From the NCBI RefSeq assembly GCF_000474275.2, contig NZ_ATAE01000065.1, forward strand, positions 1 to 33,571: 33,571 nt of DNA, in the 5' to 3' direction. Under the pieces are notes generated by a model. That model worked only from the letters and a program-made list of their open reading frames with translations. It was not told the origin of the DNA and searched no databases. Origin of the DNA: Alkalihalophilus marmarensis DSM 21297 (GTDB lineage Bacteria > Bacillota > Bacilli > Bacillales > Bacillaceae_D). The stretch's first letter is position 1, and every line of letters starts with the position of its first letter. Of the stretch, positions 33,474 to 33,571 are shown piece by piece. Made by a program: the position numbers and the translations under genes.

Positions 33474-33495
33474 AATGTGGTCAAAATGTGGTCAA
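33474..33495 (+). repeat. Tandem 11-bp repeat at the integrase 3' end
   Basis: Two head-to-tail copies of AATGTGGTCAA directly follow the integrase stop. In phage-type elements the attachment site often sits just past the integrase gene, so this may be part of an old att region; no second copy was noticed elsewhere in the window. The last 76 bases hold nothing else. Confidence 0.45.
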
Positions 33496-33571
33496 TCACT
33501 TTAAATTAGCAATAAAGAACTTGCACATTAGAACATAAGCTAATATTAATTTGTTATTCCAATAACATTTT

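Noticed and set aside
1-33571. CRISPR array, tRNA or rRNA genes
   Set aside because: No regularly spaced repeats, no cloverleaf with a CCA-type acceptor and no rRNA-like stretch was seen on reading through.

Overview
The window reads as chromosome of a low-GC Gram-positive bacterium, most likely a Bacillaceae (Bacillales). The evidence is AT-rich DNA, strong AAAGGAGG-type ribosome binding sites, several genes starting with TTG behind strong Shine-Dalgarno sequences, a YHYH-domain secreted protein, and sigma-A-like promoters with TATAAT boxes. Genus and species cannot be read from the sequence.

Left third (1-11 kb) is accessory DNA. A DUF4365-type putative nuclease (+) faces a two-gene minus-strand unit: a two-TM protein with a GAF-like C-terminus, translationally coupled to a TauD/clavaminate-synthase-like Fe(II)/2-oxoglutarate dioxygenase. 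A DUF3006 protein and a secreted YHYH protein with Gly-Tyr repeats follow. A complete IS21-family element (5784-8143, istA + istB, 5-bp target duplication CCTTC) sits just upstream of the YHYH ribosome binding site. Beyond it lie a TerB-N protein with its own terminator, a decayed tyrosine integrase, and a GC-rich, strongly folded intergenic element (10827-10946).

The middle and right (11-32 kb) are catabolic. Cluster 1, on the minus strand from 20331 to 12446, is CoA-transferase, HMG-CoA-lyase-like enzyme, RraA-like aldolase, DUF1932 dehydrogenase, Ldh2 dehydrogenase and tripartite transporter TctC-TctB-TctA. It ends in a clear terminator, and an IclR regulator lies just upstream. tctA is interrupted by one in-frame TAA, so the transporter is probably newly broken unless the stop is suppressed or an error. 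Cluster 2, on the minus strand from 29723 to 22726, is acyl-CoA dehydrogenase, small MaoC hydratase, DASS/SLC13 carboxylate transporter, class I fumarase alpha and beta, CaiB/BaiF CoA-transferase and CitE/HpcH lyase. A LysR regulator is divergent. The gene set fits uptake and breakdown of a branched C5 dicarboxylate (mesaconate, itaconate, citramalate or methylsuccinate) to pyruvate plus acetyl-CoA. That substrate assignment is inference.

Between the two clusters is a small minus-strand protein with a HEPN-like Rx4H motif and a frameshifted plus-strand coding remnant. To the right of LysR are an MFS exporter and, at the window end, a tyrosine integrase broken by at least three frameshifts. 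The integrase remnants, the IS and the scattered conflict-type genes suggest a patchwork of old insertions around two fairly intact catabolic operons. The best candidates for something undescribed are the TM-GAF/dioxygenase pair, the C5-dicarboxylate operon with an all-in-one enzyme set, and the folded element at 10.8 kb.
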